Of a stretch of DNA of 6,942 bases, positions 5,702-6,942 are shown in pieces; positions within the stretch are counted from its first letter, which is position 1, and each line of letters opens with the position of its first letter. Origin of the DNA: Rubrobacter sp. (lineage in GTDB: Bacteria; Actinomycetota; Rubrobacteria; Rubrobacterales; Rubrobacteraceae); NCBI GenBank assembly GCA_016781635.1, contig JADDPY010000589.1, positions 1-6,942 of the forward strand, written 5' to 3'. A program made the translations under genes and the position numbers. Below the pieces are notes generated by a model. It searched no databases. It was not told the DNA's origin and saw only the letters and a list, made by a program, of their open reading frames with translations.

Positions 5702-5721
5702 GAAAAATAGGGATAATCCCC
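5702..5721 (-). terminator. Probable intrinsic terminator of tRNA-Pro
   Basis: On the minus strand, just after the tRNA 3' end, GGGGA and TCCCT pair around a TTA loop (5 bp including one G-T), followed by A and five T (5707-5703). The stem is short but correctly placed and followed by a T-run. On the plus strand there is no T-run, so it would not stop GNAT transcription. Confidence 0.5.
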
Positions 5722-5727
5722 GGCTAG

Positions 5728-5801
5728 TCGGGACGAGAGGATTCGAACCTCCGACCTCCTCGTCCCGAACGAGGCGCGCTACCAGGCTGCGCTACGTCCC
5801 G
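5728..5801 (-). tRNA. tRNA-Pro, anticodon CGG
   Basis: The complete cloverleaf can be read on the minus strand. It has acceptor CGGGACG paired with CGTCCCG, D-arm GCGC-AGCCTGGTA-GCGC, and anticodon stem CCTCG/CGAGG around loop TTCGGGA. The anticodon CGG lies at 5767-5765 and reads CCG codons. A 5-nt variable loop AGGTC and T-arm GGAGG-TTCGAAT-CCTCT follow, the T-stem ending in a G-T pair. The discriminator is A (5728). CCA is not encoded (the next bases read CTA), so the 3' end is added by CCA-adding enzyme. The acceptor C1-G72 pair is typical of bacterial tRNA-Pro. Confidence 0.97.
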
Positions 5802-5813
5802 ACTGCGTGGCCC

Positions 5814-5841
5814 ATTATACCGAAGAGGGCGCCTTTGACCA
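5814..5841 (-). promoter_or_regulatory. Promoter of tRNA-Pro
   Basis: On the minus strand TGGTCA (5841-5836, 4 of 6 to the -35 consensus), a 16-bp spacer and a perfect -10 TATAAT (5819-5814) predict a start near 5807, about 6 nt before the mature tRNA 5' end at 5801. The -10 box is the best in the window. The promoter sits in the 53-bp gap after the deacetylase stop codon on the same strand. Confidence 0.7.
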
Positions 5842-5854
5842 GCCCGCTCCGGGG

Positions 5855-6886
5855 TTAACGCCGCAGGCTCTCCCAGAACGGGGCCAGCACCTCCCGAGCC
5901 TCGCGCACGGGGGCGGGAGCTTGTTCGGAGCGGTACTTCCACCGCGGGGTACGGCCACCGTCCAGCCCCCTGATGGTCGTCTCCACGCAGCCGGCGAGGG
6001 CCTTGAGGTCGTAGCCGCCCTCGAGGACGAGGGCTGGAGGGGCGCAGCCAGGTATCTCCTGTGTAAGGGCGGCTATCGCGGCGGAGGCTTCCCCGAAGAA
6101 GGTATCGTCGAGGGCCATGCCCCCGAGTGGGTCATCGCGGTGGGCGTCGTAGCCGGCCGAGACGATCACGACCTCCGGCTCGAACTCCCTCAGAACCGGC
6201 AGCAGCACCCCCGCGAATGCGGCGGCGTAGCGGTCGGCGCCGGAGCGGGCCGGGAGCGGCACGTTAACGGTGAGACCGCGGCCCTCCCCATGTCCCACCT
6301 CGTCGAGCCGGCCGGTACCAGGGTAGAAAGGGCTCCGGTGTACCGAGAGGTAGAGCACGTCCCCCCGTTCGTAGAAGATGTCCTGTGTACCGTTGCCGTG
6401 GTGGACGTCCCAGTCCAGGATGGCAATCCTTCCGGCCCCCAGGGACCGGGCGTGATCAGCAGCGACCGCGGCGTGGTTGAGCAAGCAGAATCCCATCGCG
6501 TAGTTCGCTCCGGCGTGGTGTCCCGGCGGGCGAACCAGCGCGAAGGATGATGTGCCCCCTTCCAGCGCACCCTCCATCGCCGAGGCTGCGGCGCCACTCG
6601 CCAGGGCTGCCGCCTCCCAGGAGTGGGAGTTCGTGGCCGTGTCCCCATCCAGGTATCCCCCACCACCCTCCGAGAGTGCCCGCAGGTCGTCGAGGTAACG
6701 GCGGTCGTGAACGGCCTCTAGCGCCTCGCGAGGGGCCGGCCCCGGGGAAAGGAAGTCCAGGTCGAGCCCGGAGGAACGGGCGCGGCGGGCCCCTTCGAGG
6801 GCGGCGGCGAGGCGTTCGGGGGCCTCGACCCCGGAGTTGGGGTTGTGGTGCCGGGCGCAGGCGGGGTGGGAGTAAACCCGGATCAC
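5855..6886 (-). CDS. Histone deacetylase family protein (AcuC / acetylpolyamine amidohydrolase-like)
   Basis: This 343-residue zinc amidohydrolase has the arginase/HDAC fold and is the usual full length for bacterial members. The N-terminus has the family block HHNPNSGVEAPERL (13-26). Catalytic residues are all present: RPPGHHA with the His pair H123-H124, GFCLLNHAAVAA (132-143), zinc ligands D160 and H162 in DWDVHHGNGTQ, the third zinc ligand D247 in VSAGYDAHRDDPLGG, and the transition-state Tyr Y292 in LEGGYD. It removes acetyl groups from lysine side chains or from small amines such as acetylpolyamines. AcuC-type members act on acetyl-CoA synthetase. Which applies here is not determined. 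It is cytosolic with no signal peptide. The start is GTG 6886 (MIRVYSHPAC), with no Shine-Dalgarno, and a TATAGC -10-like box 11 nt upstream implies a very short leader. A palindrome overlaps the promoter region, and tRNA-Pro follows downstream. Confidence 0.93.
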   Translation of the reverse strand: MIRVYSHPACARHHNPNSGVEAPERLAAALEGARRARSSGLDLDFLSPGPAPREALEAVHDRRYLDDLRALSEGGGGYLDGDTATNSHSWEAAALASGAAASAMEGALEGGTSSFALVRPPGHHAGANYAMGFCLLNHAAVAADHARSLGAGRIAILDWDVHHGNGTQDIFYERGDVLYLSVHRSPFYPGTGRLDEVGHGEGRGLTVNVPLPARSGADRYAAAFAGVLLPVLREFEPEVVIVSAGYDAHRDDPLGGMALDDTFFGEASAAIAALTQEIPGCAPPALVLEGGYDLKALAGCVETTIRGLDGGRTPRWKYRSEQAPAPVREAREVLAPFWESLRR

Positions 6887-6897
6887 AAGTTTACTGC

Positions 6898-6930
6898 GCT
6901 ATAAAGGCCGCGTCGCGGCCGGCGTATAGC
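6898..6930. promoter_or_regulatory. Extended dyad across the deacetylase promoter region
   Basis: A perfect 7-bp palindrome GGCCGCG-T-CGCGGCC (6906-6920) is flanked by GCTATA (6898-6903) on the left and its inverse TATAGC (6925-6930) on the right. Read leftward, TATAGC (6903-6898) is a plausible -10 for the deacetylase, with a start near 6891. Read rightward, TATAGC (6925-6930) would be a matching -10 for a divergent gene beyond the window. No good -35 is visible, and the palindrome fills the spacer. It could be an operator for a dimeric repressor or activator. Alternatively, GGCCGCGACGCGGCC followed by TTTATAG on the minus strand could be a weak terminator of a gene lying to the right. Confidence 0.5.
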
Positions 6931-6942
6931 TCGAGGGCTCCG

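Noticed and set aside
5655..5858. Plus-strand ORF containing [20 protein letters not shown]
   Set aside because: It is an antisense translation of the tRNA-Pro gene, a well-known false protein in annotations.
5724..5942. Minus-strand ORF containing [21 protein letters not shown]
   Set aside because: It is a sense translation through tRNA-Pro and the end of the deacetylase gene, the other classic tRNA-derived false protein.
5807..6550. Plus-strand 247-codon ORF antisense to the deacetylase
   Set aside because: The opposite strand carries a complete catalytic HDAC-fold protein; this is its shadow.

Overview
This is a GC-rich bacterial window with GTG/TTG starts, weak Shine-Dalgarno sites and two apparently near-leaderless genes. 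Together these suggest an Actinomycetota-like organism. A Rubrobacter-type lineage is my best guess, from gene content and style only, not from any search. No rRNA, CRISPR array, insertion sequence or prophage gene is visible, and most of the window looks like ordinary chromosomal housekeeping.

Layout, left to right. (1) Positions 1-25 hold the 5' end of a tRNA gene on the minus strand, cut by the window edge, with its promoter at 50-78. (2) A divergent promoter (94-121) drives a tight plus-strand operon: a calcineurin-like metallophosphoesterase (136-867), a DUF2203 protein (884-1270) and D-aminoacyl-tRNA deacylase Dtd (1274-1714). (3) Converging on it from the minus strand is a class I SAM-dependent methyltransferase (1753-2559). 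Its upstream region carries a perfect 14-bp-arm inverted repeat. Further upstream lies a probable small, very acidic, disordered protein (2744-2941). (4) An intergenic stretch (2942-3194) leads to a good promoter and an 85-nt leader. The leader holds a possible 11-codon peptide whose stop overlaps the start of a two-ATPase ABC-F translation factor (3293-5179). A GNAT acetyltransferase follows directly (5193-5654). (5) A complete tRNA-Pro(CGG) on the minus strand (5728-5801) has its own promoter and terminator. (6) A histone-deacetylase-fold amidohydrolase (5855-6886, minus) has a striking extended dyad across its promoter region at the right edge.

How the genes relate. Several act on translation: tRNA genes, Dtd (clears D-amino acids from tRNA) and ABC-F (acts at the ribosomal E-site/peptidyl-transferase centre). 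The GNAT and the deacetylase face each other across tRNA-Pro. That recalls the AcuA/AcuC acetylation-deacetylation pair, but the arrangement is convergent and could be coincidental. I found no convincing new multi-gene system. The most interesting signals are regulatory: the leader peptide before ABC-F, the long inverted repeat before the methyltransferase, and the dyad before the deacetylase.
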